Below, piece by piece: positions 26,065 through 34,068 of a stretch of 47,915 nucleotides of DNA. The notes below the pieces were generated by a model, which was not told the origin of the DNA, ran no database searches, and saw only the letters and a list, made by a program, of their open reading frames with translations. Every line of letters starts with the position of its first letter. Position 1 is the first letter of the stretch. Source of the DNA: Verrucomicrobiota bacterium (GTDB taxonomy: Bacteria; Verrucomicrobiota; Verrucomicrobiia; Opitutales; Opitutaceae). The position numbers and the translations under genes were made by a program. Location: contig JAEWKR010000094.1 of assembly GCA_023457715.1 (NCBI GenBank), positions 1 to 47,915 of the forward strand, written 5' to 3'.

Positions 26065-26072
26065 CGGTGCGT

Positions 26073-26160
26073 TTTGGGTTTTGGGTTTTGAGTTTTGGGT
26101 TTTGGGTTCTGAGTACCGGCTGAAGCCGGCGCTACGGGTTCCACCGCTCAAAACTCAAAA
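26073..26160. repeat. Inverted TTTTGGG heptamer array with shared hairpin (locus G)
   Basis: Heptamers TTTTGGG, TTTTGGG, TTTTGAG, TTTTGGG, TTTTGGG, TTCTGAG are in perfect 7-bp register. Next comes the same 23-bp element found at 9395-9417 (here 26115-26137). Then the inverse units CTCAAAA, CTCAAAA, CCC follow. It fills the gap between the convergent sigma factor and HDOD genes. Confidence 0.88.
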
Positions 26161-26181
26161 CCCTGCCGTCCGCGCCGCTGC

Positions 26182-27039
26182 TCAGTACAGCGCCTGGCGT
26201 TGGGTTTCGAAGAGTTCGTTGGCCCGGACGGCGACGTCACGGAACTGCTCCTCGTCGATTCCGACGATGGCGAGTTTTTCCGGCGTGAGCACCCAGAACG
26301 GAACCTCGCCCGGCATGGCGTGGCCATGATTCATCGCGAGCGTGCCGCCGAGGTTGATCACGTTGGCCAGGCGTTCCGTTTCGCCGCCCTCGACGGGAGG
26401 CTCGAGGTGGAGTTCGATCGCGCTGACAATCTCGTCGGGAAACCGCCACTCATCGAGCGCCATGGTGGTGACCCGGGTCGAAGTGATGCCGAAGCGCGCC
26501 ACCTCCCATTCGCGATACGTGGAAAACTCCGCCGGGTCATACGTCTGATGCGCCCCCAGCTTGTCGCCGGCGTACCGGTCGAGCACCATCGTGCCAATGC
26601 CCCGCAGCAGGCCGCCCACGTAGGCCGTGTTGCGGCTCAGCCCGACCTGCTCGGCGAGGGCCTCGCTGGCCAGCCCGTGCATGAGCAGCGCTTCCCGCAG
26701 CGGATCGATCGCGACGTGGTAGCAGCGGAGTTCCTGGTCGACGATGCGATTTACCGTGGCCGTGCCCACCAGCCGCACGATCTCGGCAAAGCCCACCCGG
26801 CCGACCGCCTCCTCCACCGTCGAGACATTCCCCGCCCCGCCGTAAACCACGCTGTTGCTGATGCGGATCACCCGCGACGAGAGCGCGGCATCCAGCCGGA
26901 TCTCGTCGGCGATCTGGTCCAGGTCGGTATTGACGTCGTGCAGCAGCTCCACGATGCCCGCCAGAATTTGCGCAGCGGGCGGCAGCTTGCGGGCGACGTT
27001 AAGCAGAACGTCCCGGGTAGGTTGGAGGGTCGCTGACAT
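26182..27039 (-). CDS. HDOD-domain protein
   Basis: 285 aa. The HDOD fold (HD-related output domain) covers almost the whole chain: KLPPAAQILAGIVELLHDVNTDLDQIADEIRLDAALSSRVIRISNS, then VGFAEIVRLVGTATV, HGLASEALAEQ and YVGGLLRGIGTMVLD. The catalytic HD residues of true phosphohydrolases are absent, as is normal for the family. HDOD proteins act as signalling scaffolds near chemotaxis and cyclic-di-GMP systems. ATG at 27039 is preferred over GTG at 27069. A second HDOD gene is at 32512. Confidence 0.9.
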   Translation of the reverse strand: MSATLQPTRDVLLNVARKLPPAAQILAGIVELLHDVNTDLDQIADEIRLDAALSSRVIRISNSVVYGGAGNVSTVEEAVGRVGFAEIVRLVGTATVNRIVDQELRCYHVAIDPLREALLMHGLASEALAEQVGLSRNTAYVGGLLRGIGTMVLDRYAGDKLGAHQTYDPAEFSTYREWEVARFGITSTRVTTMALDEWRFPDEIVSAIELHLEPPVEGGETERLANVINLGGTLAMNHGHAMPGEVPFWVLTPEKLAIVGIDEEQFRDVAVRANELFETQRQALY

Positions 27040-27120
27040 CAGGGGCGACGAAGGTCGCGGTGTATCCACTCAATCCCGCCCGCTTCCGCCAAGCCGATTC
27101 TGTGTGTCCCCGACCATTTG

Positions 27121-27765
27121 TTAGAGTGCAGCCAAGGCTGCGTCATAGGCTTGGGCCGCCTCCTCCGGATTGCGGGCGCTGCAGGTCAGGTCGCGCAGCA
27201 GGCCATCCTTGAGCCCGTAAATCCAGCCATGCACCGTAAGTTCCTGCCCGCGGGCCCAGGCATCACGGACGATCGTCGTTCGGGCCACGTTGGCCACCTG
27301 TTCGATGACGTTGAGTTCGCACAGGCGGTCGCAGCGGGCCGGACCCGGACCGCTGAAGCACTCCAGGCGCTGCCGGTGTTTGTGACAGACATCCTGGACG
27401 TGTTGCAGCCAGTTGTCGGCGAGACCGACGCGATCCTGATTCAGGGCGGCATTGACGCCGCTGCACCCGTAGTGACCGGTTACAATGATGTGCCGCACCT
27501 TGAGCACCTCGACGGCGAACTGTATCACAGAGAGGCAGTTAAGATCCGTGTGCACCACGACGTTCGCGATGTTGCGATGCACAAACAGCTCACCGGGCAG
27601 GAGGCCCACGATCTCGTTGGCAGGGACCCGACTATCCGCGCAACCGATCCACAGGTAAGCCGGGGTCTGCTGCCGGGAGAGTTCGAGGAAGAAGTCAGGA
27701 TTGCGATGACGGATCGATTCCGCCCAGGCACGATTCTGGGCAAACAGGTGCTTCAGGTTGGGCAT
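27121..27765 (-). CDS. can: Beta-class carbonic anhydrase
   Basis: 214 aa. Reversibly hydrates CO2 to bicarbonate. Zinc ligands Cys42, His98 and Cys101 and the Asp44-Arg46 dyad are visible in GCADSRVPANE and TGHYGCSGV. Length and layout match the E. coli Can type, including the extended C-terminal half (ARTTIVRDAWARGQELTVHGWIYGLKDGLL). ATG at 27765 is used; a TTG four codons earlier is possible. Lies downstream of a degenerate receiver gene on the same strand (56 bases apart). Confidence 0.95.
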   Translation of the reverse strand: MPNLKHLFAQNRAWAESIRHRNPDFFLELSRQQTPAYLWIGCADSRVPANEIVGLLPGELFVHRNIANVVVHTDLNCLSVIQFAVEVLKVRHIIVTGHYGCSGVNAALNQDRVGLADNWLQHVQDVCHKHRQRLECFSGPGPARCDRLCELNVIEQVANVARTTIVRDAWARGQELTVHGWIYGLKDGLLRDLTCSARNPEEAAQAYDAALAAL

Positions 27766-27821
27766 GGTAACGCCCAAAGCATTGGAGCAGACCGCGGGGC
27801 GTCAATGACGAGGCTGACTTC

Positions 27822-28289
27822 CTACCGGGCGACTCCGTAGCGCGCCGCCGTCGTTTCCTCCACGCGGGGGTCGTCGTCGCGGGTGCTCGATGTGCGGGCC
27901 AGCAGGATCACGGCCGTGAGGTCCTCCTGGCTCACGGGCCTCACGAGGATGGCATCGACGCCGAAGAATGCCGGGGCGAGGGACGCGCACGCGAGGTCGT
28001 CGGTCAGGCCGATGAGCAGGGGCCGGGTGCGGTCCCGCCAATCACGCACCTGCTGGATGAACTCCAGGCCCGCGGTCCGCGGTCCGCGCAGCTCCACGAC
28101 GATCATCAATGGGAGGAGCCCGCGGACGATTTCGCTGAAAGCGTGGTCGAAATCGCTCACCCTGATAAGGCGGAGAGACGAATCCACGCGCCGGAGATCC
28201 TCGCTCAGGGCGTACGTTGCAGCGGGGTCGGCGTTGACGAGAAGAACCCGATTTTCCGGCCGGGCCGGCGGATCGGTGGGGCAGATCAT
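27822..28289 (-). CDS. Degenerate response-regulator receiver protein
   Basis: 155 aa, one receiver-like domain and a short tail, no output domain. Layout: RVLLVNADPAATYALSEDL, then LLPLMIVVELRGPRTAGLEFIQQVR, LLIGLTDD, ILVRPVSQEDL. The phosphorylation Asp is replaced by Glu66 (VVEL), the N-terminal acidic pair is reduced to one Asp, and the conserved Lys after beta-5 is Arg117. It therefore probably cannot be phosphorylated in the usual way, and Glu may mimic the active state. Start ATG 28289. The preceding gap is filled by a large repeat block. Confidence 0.75.
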   Translation of the reverse strand: MICPTDPPARPENRVLLVNADPAATYALSEDLRRVDSSLRLIRVSDFDHAFSEIVRGLLPLMIVVELRGPRTAGLEFIQQVRDWRDRTRPLLIGLTDDLACASLAPAFFGVDAILVRPVSQEDLTAVILLARTSSTRDDDPRVEETTAARYGVAR

Positions 28290-28337
28290 TATGCGTTTAG
28301 TATGGTGAGGCCAAACCTCATTTGTCACTCAAACAAC

Positions 28338-28695
28338 TCAGAGATTTGAGAATTGAGATGCGGCGACCTTCGCCGCCAATTTCAGCCTTTCAGCCTCCGG
28401 CTCCGCCGGGATTTGAGATTTGAAATTTGAGATTTGAGATTTGAGATGCGGCGACCGTCGCCGCCGATTTCAGCCTTTCAGCCTTTCAGCATTTCAGCTT
28501 TTCAGCTTCCGGCCTTCCGGCCCTCTGGCCCTCTGGCCCTCCGGCCCTCCGGCTCTCCGGCTCCGCCGGGATTTGAGATTTGAAATTTGAAATTTAAGAT
28601 GCGGCGACCTTCGCCGCCGATTTCAGCCTTTCAGCCTCCGGCCCTCTGGCCCTCTGGCCCTCTGGCCCTCCGGCCCTCCGGCCCTCCGGCCCCCC
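28338..28695. repeat. Threefold modular array block (locus H)
   Basis: The 492-base gap between the receiver gene and a small ORF holds no gene. It holds three imperfect copies of one module: heptamers ATTTGAG/ATTTGAA, a hairpin core GATGCGGCGACCTTCGCCGC (cores start at 28357, 28445, 28598), octamers of the TTTCAGCC type, octamers GGCCCTCT/GGCCCTCC, then CTCCGCCGGG. Copy lengths differ (88 and 153 bases apart) because array copy numbers differ. Confidence 0.92.
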
Positions 28696-28781
28696 GGTGC
28701 CCCGTCAATCGACATATTCGCCGCCCCGGAGATTTTACGCTGGCTCGGATGGGAGGAGAGCGTTGCGATTCATCCGCCGTC

Positions 28782-29015
28782 ATGAAGAAGGAAACCGAAA
28801 CGACCGCCGCCGCCCGGGCGCGCAAACGGGCTTTGATCCGCTCGCTGATCGAGCGCACGCGCGAAGCGGACGAGGAACGCGAAGTCGGGTTGCCCTTCGC
28901 CCAGAACGTCGAAGTCGTCTTCACCGATCCGGTGCCGTTGATGGAGATCCGGATCGCGCCGGAGAACCAGCCGCTCGCCGAGGTAATTCCGTTTCCGCGT
29001 TCAGCGCGGTCCTGA
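28782..29015 (+). CDS. Small charged hypothetical protein
   Basis: 77 aa. Strongly charged N-terminal helix (KKETETTAAARARKRALIRSLIERTREADEERE), then a hydrophobic/proline part (GLPFAQNVEVVFTDPVPLMEIRIAPEN, ending PFPRSARS). No family recognised. The reading frame runs 65 codons further upstream, but that part is pure repeat, so the ATG at 28782 is used; an ATG at 28749 is an alternative. A GGAGGAG lies 23 bases before the chosen start, too far for an ideal ribosome site. Ku follows in the same direction after 98 bases, so a shared transcript is possible. Confidence 0.55.
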   Translation: MKKETETTAAARARKRALIRSLIERTREADEEREVGLPFAQNVEVVFTDPVPLMEIRIAPENQPLAEVIPFPRSARS

Positions 29016-29113
29016 GTCGGAAGCAAGTGACTCGGCCGGAGACGATTGAGTCCACGGCGAGGCACTTATTCACATTCTATCCCCATGGGACCGCGACCGC
29101 GGTCTATTGGGGC

Positions 29114-29965
29114 ATGAGACCGATCTGGAAGGGCTCGATCAGCTTTGGCCTGGTGACCATCCCCATCTCCGTGTTCTCGGCGACGTCGAGTTCGGAAAAG
29201 ATCTCGTTCAAGATGCTCCGCAGGACGGACCTCAGCCCGATCCGTTACAAACGCGTCGCGGAAGTCGACAACAAGGAGGTCCCCTGGGACGACATCGTGA
29301 AGGGGTACGAGTACGAGAAAGGCAAGTTCGTCGTCTTCGAAGACAAGGACTTCGACGCGGTGGAACTGGCCTCGACGGATACGATTGCGATTCAGGACTT
29401 CGTCGAACTCGACGAGATCAACCCAATCTTCTTCCACACCCCGTATTATCTGGAGCCGATGAAGGGTGGCGGCGGCGCCTATGGGCTGCTGCGCGACGTG
29501 CTCGCTGAAACCGGCAAGGTCGGGATCGCGAAGGTGGCGATGCGGAATCGCGAGCACCTCGCCGCGGTAAAGGCCAATGGCTCGCTGCTCGTGATGGAGC
29601 TGATGCACTTTGCGCACGAGATCGCGCCGGCCGACGCCATCAAGGTCCCCGAGGATCGAAAGATCGGGCCGCGCGAAAAAGAGATGGCGAAGACCCTGGT
29701 CGAACAGATGAGCGGCCAGTGGGAGCCGGAACGCTACACCGACGATTACGCCTCGGCGGTGATGAAACTGGTGGACGAAAAGGTGAAGGCCGGCGGCAAG
29801 GAACTGCCCGGACACAAGAAGACCGCCGCAACGGCCACCAATGTCGTCGATCTGGTCAAGGTCCTGCAGGAGAGCCTCGCGGCCACGGGAAAGTCGAGCG
29901 GAGGCGGCTCCTCCCGCAAGTCGGCCACCAAAACCAGGAAGAAGACCCACAAGCGCGCCGCGTAG
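29114..29965 (+). CDS. ku: Ku-like DNA end-binding protein
   Basis: 283 aa, usual for bacterial Ku. It binds DNA double-strand ends as a homodimeric ring and recruits the LigD ligase in non-homologous end joining. The N-terminus IWKGSISFGLVTIPISVFSAT is diagnostic, followed by RYKRVAEVDNKEVPWDDIVKGYEYEKGKFV. The ring core runs to about residue 250, and the tail is basic and Lys/Arg/Ser-rich (KSATKTRKKTHKRAA), as in Ku proteins whose tail contacts DNA. No ligD gene lies in this window, although the two are usually linked. Confidence 0.96.
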   Translation: MRPIWKGSISFGLVTIPISVFSATSSSEKISFKMLRRTDLSPIRYKRVAEVDNKEVPWDDIVKGYEYEKGKFVVFEDKDFDAVELASTDTIAIQDFVELDEINPIFFHTPYYLEPMKGGGGAYGLLRDVLAETGKVGIAKVAMRNREHLAAVKANGSLLVMELMHFAHEIAPADAIKVPEDRKIGPREKEMAKTLVEQMSGQWEPERYTDDYASAVMKLVDEKVKAGGKELPGHKKTAATATNVVDLVKVLQESLAATGKSSGGGSSRKSATKTRKKTHKRAA

Positions 29966-30430
29966 CCGCCGTTTTCACGACCTCCGCGAAGATCGCCGGG
30001 CGCATCGTGGGAATATCCCCCGGGGACGCAGCCGAACCTGCTCCGCTGCCCACGTGCGATGCGATCGGGTAGTCTGCAATGCGTGCAAACCGACACCCCC
30101 ACCCTGCTCACGTCCGGTCGGATGACCTTTTCCGCTCCCGGCACCCTGAATCTCCCCATCTTTCGTGCGCCACCCATCCGTTCGGCCGCGGCGTTTGACG
30201 TAAAAAAAGAGCTGGAGGCGCTCCGTTTGCGCCGGTCACGGCTGAATTCGCTCCGCTCCGCCGTCTCGGGCCGCCGCACCGCCTGGTAGAAACGCCCCTC
30301 GGAACGGGGACGACCGGAGCGCGCGTTCGAAGGGCAATTCTTCTTCGAACTCGTCCCGGGGTTGGGGGTCGATGCAAAGTCTCTCCGGGCGCGGATTTTA
30401 CGGCCCGGAAGGCGAAACTCCTCCGGCCCG
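29966..30430. other. Gene-poor gap with no confident feature
   Basis: 465 bases between ku and the histidine kinase. It has no phased array of the kind seen elsewhere. A 55-codon ORF (30122-30289, beginning MTFSAPGTLNLPIFRAPP, with a charged C-terminal part) is possible but has no recognisable family and no ribosome site. TCGAAG ... CTTCGA near 30328-30350 is a small inverted repeat. Otherwise nothing is seen. Confidence 0.4.
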
Positions 30431-32407
30431 ATGCCTGCCGCCTCCACCGTTCTCATCGTCGGTCCGCCGGATACGCCGCCGCTGCCGTTTCCGGGCGAGC
30501 CGGCCAGCCTGCCCGCGTGCAGGCTAAGCAGCACGAGCGCGGAAGCGGCAGCCCAGATCAGGAGGCAACGGCCGGCGCTGTTGGTGATCGACGCCCGGGC
30601 GCAGGCGTCGCAGGCCTGCACCCTGGCCGCCGAGGTGCTGGCCGATCCCGTATCCTCCGGCCTGCCCGCAGTCTTCGTCACGGCCGCGGGCGATCGCGAT
30701 ACCGCGGCGGAGGCCTGGCGCCTGGGAGCGATCGACGTCTGGAGCGCTCCCTTCGAGCCGGCGGCACTGCTCGGCAAGCTGCGGGCCTTTGCCGCGCTGC
30801 ATCGAGATCGCACGGAACTCCAACTGGCGCTTGATTTGAACCGCCGGCTCGCCGCCGAGGCGACGGCCCCGGGCCGGGCCGCCCCCGAGTTTCCGCTCCC
30901 GGCGGTGCTCGATCAGCTGTTGCCACACGTCGCGGTCCTGGACCCTCGCGGCACGGTCCTGGCCGCAAATCGCACGCTGCGGGCGGCGGCCGAGGTGTCC
31001 GCCGGCGACGTCGTCGGCCGGCCCTTTTGGGAGTGCAGCTGGTGGTCGTACTCCACCGGCGTGGCGGATACCATCCGGGAGTCGTGTCACCGCGCCGCGA
31101 CGGGCGAGACCGTGCGGTTCGACGTGCAGCTCCACCGCGCGCGGGGCGAGGAGATCTGGGTCGACTATCAGGCCGCGCCCCTCCGCGACCCGGGCGGACG
31201 CGTCGATCGTCTGGTGGTTTGCGGCATCGAGATCAGCGAACGCAAACACGCGCAGGCCGAGGCCTCGCGGCAGACCGGCCTGGTGGAGGCCGTGCTGCAG
31301 GCGTGCCCGGCGGGCATCATTGTCGCGGAACCGGATGGGCGCATCGTGCGGATGAACCCCGCCAACGACCGCCTCTGGGGACACCCGCCGATGACCGACG
31401 CGCTCGCCGGGTACGGGGAGTGGAAGGCGTGGTGGGCCGACAACTCGGCGCGCGCCGGCGCGCGGATCGCACCCGCGGAAGGGTCGCTTGCCCGGGCGTT
31501 GCGCGGCGAGACCGTCACCGGAGACCTGGTCGAGATCGAACCCTTCGACGCTCCCGGCGAACGCCGGTACACGATCAATTCCGCCGCGCCCATCCGGGGC
31601 GCGCGCGGCGAGGTGCGCGGCGGAGTCGTGGTGCAGATGGACGTCACCGAGTTGAAGACCGCCGAGCTGACGCTGGAGAAGATCGTGGCGGAGCGGACCG
31701 AGAAGCTGCGCGAAACGGTTCACGACCTGGAGGCTTTCTCGTCAAGCGTGGCGCACGACATGCGCGCGCCCCTGCGCACCATGACCGGCTATTGCGACAT
31801 CCTGCTCGACGACTGGGCGGCCCAGCTTGATCCCGAGGCCCGGCACTACGTGGAACGCATCGGCGCGGCGGCCGCGCGACTGGACCAGTTGATCACCGAC
31901 ATTCTGGACTACAGCCACGTCGCGCGCCGCGACCTGCCGCTGGAAACCATCGACCTGGAGGCCCTGTTGCACGACCTCGTCGACGGGTATGCGAACCTCC
32001 GGGACGCTCGGGAGTTCATCCGATGGGAGTCGCTTCCGGCGGTCCACGCGAATCGCTCCGCGCTGACCCAGGTCTTCTCGAACCTGCTCAGCAATGCAGT
32101 GAAGTTCGTGCCCAAAGGCCGCTCCCCCCGGATCCGCATCCGCAGCGAACCCGTGGAGCCGGCGGCGGAGGGCGCGCTCCCCACGGTCCGGATCTGGGTC
32201 GAGGACAATGGCATCGGGATGGATCCCGCACACCAGGGAAAGCTCTTCCAGATGTTCCAGCGGCTGTCTCCAGGAAAAGAATACGAGGGGACCGGGATGG
32301 GGCTGGCGATCGCCCGCAAAGCCGTGGAGCGCATGGGCGGGCAGATCGGCGTCGTTTCGGATCTCGGCCAGGGCAGCCGGTTCTGGCTGACGCTGCGGCG
32401 GGCGTGA
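30431..32407 (+). CDS. PAS sensor histidine kinase with receiver-like N-terminus
   Basis: 658 aa. Residues 6-125 look like a receiver domain (LVIDAR with Asp54; SAPFEPAALLGKL), but the conserved Lys before PF is Ala and the N-terminal acidic pocket is missing. Two PAS domains follow (about 155-285, ending in a PAC region with DRLVVCGIEISERKHA; and 290-415). Then comes HisKA with SSVAHDMRAPLRTMTGYCDIL (phospho-His442), and HATPase with NLLSNAVKFV, WVEDNGIGMD and YEGTGMGLAIARKAVERMGG. No transmembrane segment is visible, so it is cytoplasmic. ATG at 30431 is chosen because the receiver-like strand starts there. This is the bacteriophytochrome-like kinase subgroup. Partner response regulator not in the window. 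Confidence 0.9.
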   Translation: MPAASTVLIVGPPDTPPLPFPGEPASLPACRLSSTSAEAAAQIRRQRPALLVIDARAQASQACTLAAEVLADPVSSGLPAVFVTAAGDRDTAAEAWRLGAIDVWSAPFEPAALLGKLRAFAALHRDRTELQLALDLNRRLAAEATAPGRAAPEFPLPAVLDQLLPHVAVLDPRGTVLAANRTLRAAAEVSAGDVVGRPFWECSWWSYSTGVADTIRESCHRAATGETVRFDVQLHRARGEEIWVDYQAAPLRDPGGRVDRLVVCGIEISERKHAQAEASRQTGLVEAVLQACPAGIIVAEPDGRIVRMNPANDRLWGHPPMTDALAGYGEWKAWWADNSARAGARIAPAEGSLARALRGETVTGDLVEIEPFDAPGERRYTINSAAPIRGARGEVRGGVVVQMDVTELKTAELTLEKIVAERTEKLRETVHDLEAFSSSVAHDMRAPLRTMTGYCDILLDDWAAQLDPEARHYVERIGAAAARLDQLITDILDYSHVARRDLPLETIDLEALLHDLVDGYANLRDAREFIRWESLPAVHANRSALTQVFSNLLSNAVKFVPKGRSPRIRIRSEPVEPAAEGALPTVRIWVEDNGIGMDPAHQGKLFQMFQRLSPGKEYEGTGMGLAIARKAVERMGGQIGVVSDLGQGSRFWLTLRRA

Positions 32408-32511
32408 CTCGGGGACATCGGGCTCCAGCCGCACCCGACTTGCGAGACCCGCGCGCGCTCAGCGTTTCTACGGGGCATTCCGGCCGTTTTCGGCTGTTAC
32501 GCGTCCGACGC

Positions 32512-33366
32512 ATGCGTCATACTCCGCGTGTGAGTCTTGCTCCGATCACCGACACCGAACTGGCGGCGGCCATTGAAAGCCTGCCCTTGTCGCCGCGCCT
32601 GCTGGCTGACCTTGCTCCGAGGCTGCAGCAGGCCGAGGTGCCGGTCGCGGAGATCACCGATCTGCTCAAGCGCGATGCCGGACTCGCAGCGCGCCTGATT
32701 TCGGTGGCGAACAGTGCCTTCTACGCCCGCGCGGAGCCGGCCACGTCGATCGAGGAGGCGGTGACCTGTCTTGGCTTCCGCGAAGTCTATCGCCTCGTCG
32801 GCGCCGTGGCCGCGCGTCAGCTGTCCGACGAGCCGCTCCAGGCGCACCGGGTCGACACCCAGCGGTTTCGCGAGAACGCCCTCTTTGTTGCCCTCGTGAT
32901 GGAAGAGCTGGCCAGCTTTGTCGGACTGGACAGCCGCGATGCCTACACGACCGGGCTGCTGCGCTCGATTGGCAAAGTTGCCATGGATCGTATCGCCCTG
33001 GCCAAGGGAGAGACCGTCCTGCTGCCGGAAAACGAGCCGCTGCTGGGGTGGGAACACTCGACCTGGGGCTGCTCGAACGCCGACGTCTCCGCGCGGATCC
33101 TGTCCTCCTGGCGTTTTCCCGCGGCGGCGGTCGAAGGGGTTCGGCACCATTACAATCCGGACGTGGCCGACCTGCCGATGGCCGATCTCGTCAACCTGGC
33201 GGCGGGCGCGGCCGACCTCCGCGGTTATGGCCATCCCGGCGAAGAGTCGTATTGGGCCTTTTCGCCGGAGAGCTTCCGGCGCACGGGAATGGACGAGGGC
33301 AAACTGGTCTGGGCGGGCGAACAGGCGTATCGCACCCTGCAGCGGGTCATGGGCGCCCTGGGCTGA
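32512..33366 (+). CDS. HDOD-domain protein
   Basis: 284 aa, a second HDOD protein. SPRLLADLAPRLQQAEVPVAEITDLLKRDAGLAARLISVANSAFY is the opening of the fold, followed by ATSIEEAVTCLGFREVYRLVGAV and DAYTTGLLRSIGKVAMDRI. Similar length and layout to the protein at 26182-27039. It follows the histidine kinase by about 100 bases in the same direction, suggesting that it is an output or scaffold partner. ATG 32512 is used; GTG 32530 is an alternative. Confidence 0.88.
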   Translation: MRHTPRVSLAPITDTELAAAIESLPLSPRLLADLAPRLQQAEVPVAEITDLLKRDAGLAARLISVANSAFYARAEPATSIEEAVTCLGFREVYRLVGAVAARQLSDEPLQAHRVDTQRFRENALFVALVMEELASFVGLDSRDAYTTGLLRSIGKVAMDRIALAKGETVLLPENEPLLGWEHSTWGCSNADVSARILSSWRFPAAAVEGVRHHYNPDVADLPMADLVNLAAGAADLRGYGHPGEESYWAFSPESFRRTGMDEGKLVWAGEQAYRTLQRVMGALG

Positions 33367-33441
33367 AGCCGTTCCCGCTCTTGCGGTTCGCTCGGACGAG
33401 ACGGCCCGTTCGTGCAGAATTCAGCGACAGGCTGTCTCAGA

Positions 33442-33495
33442 AATTCCCCGGGAATTCCGCAAGTAGCGTGGCTATAGCGGATTATATTATTGCGG
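33442..33495 (+). promoter_or_regulatory. Palindrome and AT-rich promoter-like element
   Basis: AATTCCCCGGGAATT (33442-33456) has 6-bp arms around CCG. About 25 bases later lies the AT-rich block GGATTATATTATTG (33479-33492), unusual in this GC-rich DNA, which could hold a -10 element. The two sit 40-90 bases before the start of a small membrane protein gene. An operator plus promoter is the simple reading; no factor can be named. Confidence 0.35.
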
Positions 33496-33531
33496 GTCTG
33501 CTGGCACGCCGGGCGCTAAAAGCGCGCCGCT

Positions 33532-34044
33532 ATGAACTGCGCCAACGCCCTGATCATGATCACGCTGGGTGCCGCCATGCTGGCGGCCCCCCACGTAGCC
33601 GCCGACTGGTTCCCGCGAACCGGCATCGACGGCTCCAGCACCCGCGCCCTGTGGATGGGTGTGGTCGGTGCCGCGCAGTGCGGGCTCGCCCTCGTCTGGC
33701 TGGCGCGAGGCAGCGTGGCGCGCGCGTGGGAACGCGTGCAGACGGCGCTGCCCGCCGCCCGCCCCGCGCCGGCCGTCGCGGACGCGGAGACCCTGCCCCT
33801 GCCCGCTTTCGCGAGGCCCGCGATTGCGGCCAGCCCCGCGGGCAGCGTGACCTTGAACGGCGAATACGCCGAGCTCTGGCAGGCCTTCCACACCGCGCTC
33901 TCCAGCAACGGGCCCGCCGCGCAACTCGCGGAACAAGCGGTGGCGCTCGCCCGCCAGGAGCCCTGGTCCACCGCCGCCGAGGCGCCGGAGAAGATGCTCA
34001 CGTTCGCCTGGGCGCAGGACAACGAGCGGAGTCTGGCCGCCTGA
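33532..34044 (+). CDS. Small membrane protein of unknown function
   Basis: 170 aa. Two hydrophobic stretches: residues ~4-24 (ALIMITLGAAMLAAPHVAA) and ~38-58 (ALWMGVVGAAQCGLALVWLA). They are followed by an Ala/Pro-rich linker and a soluble C-terminal helical part (NGEYAELWQAFHTALSSNGPAAQLAEQAVALARQEPW). No family recognised. The first segment might be a signal anchor. ATG at 33532; a palindrome with an AT-rich box lies just upstream. It converges with the sepiapterin-reductase-like gene after 24 bases. Confidence 0.7.
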   Translation: MNCANALIMITLGAAMLAAPHVAADWFPRTGIDGSSTRALWMGVVGAAQCGLALVWLARGSVARAWERVQTALPAARPAPAVADAETLPLPAFARPAIAASPAGSVTLNGEYAELWQAFHTALSSNGPAAQLAEQAVALARQEPWSTAAEAPEKMLTFAWAQDNERSLAA

Positions 34045-34068
34045 CCGCCGGGAGTTTCGTTCCGGCTC

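Noticed and set aside
28338..28695. CRISPR array
   Set aside because: Repeat units are 7-8 bp with no unique spacers of constant length, and no cas gene is present.
28587..28781. Upstream extension of the 77-residue protein
   Set aside because: The in-frame extension is made entirely of the intergenic repeat and has no ribosome site.
30122..30289. 55-codon small gene
   Set aside because: No ribosome site, no family and no neighbour support; left as a possibility in the gap entry.
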